This document shows, piece after piece, positions 26,025-27,552 of a stretch of 27,552 nucleotides of DNA. The stretch's first letter is position 1. Each line of letters opens with the position of its first letter. A program made the position numbers and the translations under genes. The notes under the pieces were generated by a model, which made no database searches, was not told the DNA's origin, and saw only the letters and a program-made list of their open reading frames with translations. The stretch is from a virus. The stretch spans positions 1-27,552 of the IMG/VR virus record IMGVR_UViG_3300024265_000180. The stretch is one strand, 5' to 3'.

Positions 26025-26962
26025 CGTTTCCCTTTCGGCTTTGATATCGACAACTTCTTGTGCGCCTTGCGATCGTACGCGACCTTTGACGCCTCTATCT
26101 GACTCCGCTTCAACACGTGCATCGGCTTACCGTCGGCTGCCAGCAGTTCGCACGTCTCGGCCGTGCCCATTGCGGCAATGAGCCGTAGGCGGTGAATCTC
26201 ACGGGCCTTGGTCAGCTTTGTGATCCGCTTGCCGTACTCTTTGTAAGTCGCGACCGATCCGACCAAATCGTCCGAGCAAAGTTGGATCGACTCGCCTTTG
26301 ATTTCCACACGATCCAGGATGGCCTTCGCTGAGGCGTGGCCAAAGTCGATATCAGGCGGAATATCCGTTTGCACCAATTCCCAGAACGCCGTCAGACGCC
26401 CCAGGAGCCCGTCTGCGAGCCGCTGGTTGAATTCGACCCGGAATAGCCTGTACTCGTGCGGGGACACGCACACGTAGACGTCGGTCGTCTCACAGCCGGT
26501 CACCAGCATTTGTAGATGGACCTGGATCACCCATTCGGGGAATATCTGGTCACTGCCCTCTTCGCCGAGCTTCATCGCCTGTGTCCAGTGGGCGAGTTTA
26601 ATCTCGACGCCACGCTTTGCCTGAGTGACCATTGCGTCGGGTGTTGATGCCAAAAAAGGCCAGCGTAGGCTCTCGTACATCGGGCAGGGGTAGGTCAGCC
26701 GATCGTCAACCGTCAGTGCGTATTCGTCCGCAATGACCGGCTCGAATGCCTTGCCGCGTCGCATGTAGTCGTTTTGCTCTTCGCCGTCGGTGCGGCCTGT
26801 TTTCTCTGACCAGATATCGTACGGCTGGCGACGATTCGACATCCCGCAGATTGCAGCCGCATCGCTGCTGCCTATGTGCTTTGAATGCTGCACGAGCCAG
26901 TCGCCTGTGTAAGTTGGATCGGCGATTGGCTGGCAGACGGATTTGTCTGGGGTTTCAGGCAT
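26021..26962 (-). CDS. YqaJ-type phage exonuclease (313 aa)
   Basis: This enzyme resects double-strand ends for recombination with the annealing protein. Motifs: HIGSSDAAAICG (about 29-40), RGKAFEPVIADEY with E74, the D109-E120-K122 triad in TPDAM and VEIKL, and a Gln (Q147) in WVIQVHLQML. These are the lambda-exonuclease-like active-site elements. Length is usual for the YqaJ family. The start at 26962 has CGGGAGACGAGAC upstream and overlaps the XRE gene stop. RecT lies downstream (23490-24380) as the expected partner. Confidence 0.88.
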   Translation of the reverse strand: MPETPDKSVCQPIADPTYTGDWLVQHSKHIGSSDAAAICGMSNRRQPYDIWSEKTGRTDGEEQNDYMRRGKAFEPVIADEYALTVDDRLTYPCPMYESLRWPFLASTPDAMVTQAKRGVEIKLAHWTQAMKLGEEGSDQIFPEWVIQVHLQMLVTGCETTDVYVCVSPHEYRLFRVEFNQRLADGLLGRLTAFWELVQTDIPPDIDFGHASAKAILDRVEIKGESIQLCSDDLVGSVATYKEYGKRITKLTKAREIHRLRLIAAMGTAETCELLAADGKPMHVLKRSQIEASKVAYDRKAHKKLSISKPKGKR

Positions 26963-27311
26963 GTCTCGTCTCCCGTTTTGGTTGGCCTAAGTCGCGTCTC
27001 ATTCTAGCAAATAACTCGGGCAACGTGCGTAAGAATTCCGGGTTTTCGGCAAGGTCGCTTGGGATGCGCCCGTTCTCTGCTGCCGCCAAATCAAACAGAT
27101 TGTACCAGTCATCGGATTGACGCTCGACGCCAAGGCACACCAGCAACCGGCAGACGACATATTCGCTGACGGGCGGCAGTCGTTTGCCACGTTCAAGCGT
27201 ACTTTGATTGGCTGGGTCATAATTGTGCTCCAGGCAAAATGACCGCAGCGTTATCTCTTGCGACAACCTGAGCCGCTTCACCATTTGCCCGAACGTTTCG
27301 TGGTCTGACAT
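26955..27311 (-). CDS. XRE-family HTH regulator (118 aa)
   Basis: An HTH fills residues 5-58: FGQMVKRLRLSQEITLRSFCLEHNYDPANQSTLERGKRLP, including the TLRSFC helix and the ERGKR turn. The C-terminal half (VVCRLLVCLGVERQSDDWYNLFDLAAA) is a second helical domain, probably for dimerisation. AAAGGAGTAGCA precedes the start at 27311. It is close to a LexA-like gene and to the recombination genes, so it may control the early promoter beyond the window edge. Confidence 0.75.
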   Translation of the reverse strand: MSDHETFGQMVKRLRLSQEITLRSFCLEHNYDPANQSTLERGKRLPPVSEYVVCRLLVCLGVERQSDDWYNLFDLAAAENGRIPSDLAENPEFLRTLPELFARMRRDLGQPKRETRHA

Positions 27312-27313
27312 TG

Positions 27314-27552
27314 CTACTCCTTTGCGTACGCTTTAACTGCCGCTTCTAACCGCTTGAAATGGAAGATGTAATCATCGACGTCATCCTCCAACAAATGACG
27401 GGCAGCAGCGACAAGTTCGCGTTGCCGATCGTCCAGTGCGTTTTCAGCCATGACGTTCAAGAGCCGGATGCCACGCGACGTATCCGGCAAAAGCTCGATG
27501 CACCCTTTACGCTCCAATCGTTGAAGGTGACCGGCAACGATTGGAGCGTAAA
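27314..27552 (-). CDS. LexA-like winged-helix protein, 5' end cut by the window
   Basis: The frame reads to the window edge. VAGHLQRLERKGCIELLPDTSRGIRLL matches the recognition helix and wing of LexA-type winged-helix domains (the usual pattern is HLxALERKGxIxRxxxxSRxIxLL). A 45-residue helical C-terminus (DRQRELVAAARHLLEDDVDDYIFHFKRLEAAVKAYAKE) follows, without the LexA protease domain. It is truncated, so its start and any upstream domain are unknown. The last 18 bases belong to an inverted repeat and may not be genuine. Confidence 0.65.
   Translation of the reverse strand, partial: YAPIVAGHLQRLERKGCIELLPDTSRGIRLLNVMAENALDDRQRELVAAARHLLEDDVDDYIFHFKRLEAAVKAYAKE
27506..27552. repeat. Perfect 18-bp inverted repeat at the window end
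   Basis: TTTACGCTCCAATCGTTG (27506-27523) and its exact inverse complement (27535-27552) are separated by 11 bases. The right arm ends exactly on the last base, so an assembly fold-back or a true palindrome is possible. Confidence 0.8.

Noticed and set aside
1-27552. tRNA genes, rRNA, CRISPR arrays, integrase, portal or capsid genes
   Set aside because: No T-arm/acceptor patterns, spacer arrays or corresponding protein motifs were found by reading; an RNA or HMM scan could still reveal divergent ones.

Overview
The window is a dense, almost entirely minus-strand block of about 65 mostly short genes and reads as part of a tailed-phage (or prophage) genome. Phage hallmarks are a large terminase subunit, a RecT annealing protein next to a YqaJ-type exonuclease, a RusA resolvase, a replisome-organiser/helicase-loader gene pair, HTH regulators and an HNH endonuclease. 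The likely host is a planctomycete. The metallopeptidase part of the gene at 19055-21082 and the HTH-zinc-ribbon protein at 22144-22434 resemble proteins I know mainly from Planctomycetes, and a secreted Pro-rich protein fits as well. This host call rests on family recognition from memory, not on a search. Portal, capsid and tail genes are not recognisable here.

Layout, read in the direction of minus-strand transcription. (1) 27552-22144: a LexA-like winged helix cut by the window edge, an XRE regulator, YqaJ exonuclease, coiled-coil and membrane proteins, RecT, a CsrA-zinc ribbon fusion, an SH3-like phage protein and an HTH-zinc ribbon protein. (2) 22122-17274: an envelope-directed and accessory block with a papain-like (C92/NlpC type) enzyme, three tiny proteins (two membrane-spanning), a very unusual metalloprotease + trypsin-like protease + collagen fusion, several small proteins, an Acb2/Tad1-like putative anti-defence protein and a secreted Pro-rich protein. 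This unit ends at a strong intrinsic terminator (17188-17220). (3) 14318-17084: the only plus-strand cassette, with an HNH endonuclease, small coiled-coil or zinc proteins and a gene remnant, flanked by terminator-like hairpins. (4) 14135-9951: a second minus-strand unit with a likely TerS-position protein, TerL, an AT-hook protein, two related small proteins and a Phd/YefM-like antitoxin. (5) 9812-7994: replication proteins. The organiser gene carries a palindrome plus three perfect 12-bp iterons in its linker, like the lambda O/ori arrangement. (6) 7997-77: a long run of small phage proteins (several with Cys pairs), RusA, a 39-aa membrane protein and an XRE repressor.

Genes are packed with 4-nt ATGA/GTGA overlaps, and many starts are preceded by one of two conserved ribosome-binding blocks (core GGGAGACGAACG or AAAGGAGAAACACG). 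Because all these blocks contain GGA, the phage-encoded CsrA fusion could act on them; that is inference only. The strongest candidates for something new are the CsrA-zinc ribbon fusion, the dual-protease collagen protein with its papain-like and membrane neighbours, the possible intragenic origin, and the antitoxin with an unfamiliar gene in the toxin position. No tRNA, rRNA, CRISPR array, integrase or complete insertion sequence was seen. The longest stretch without an intact gene is 16356-16811.
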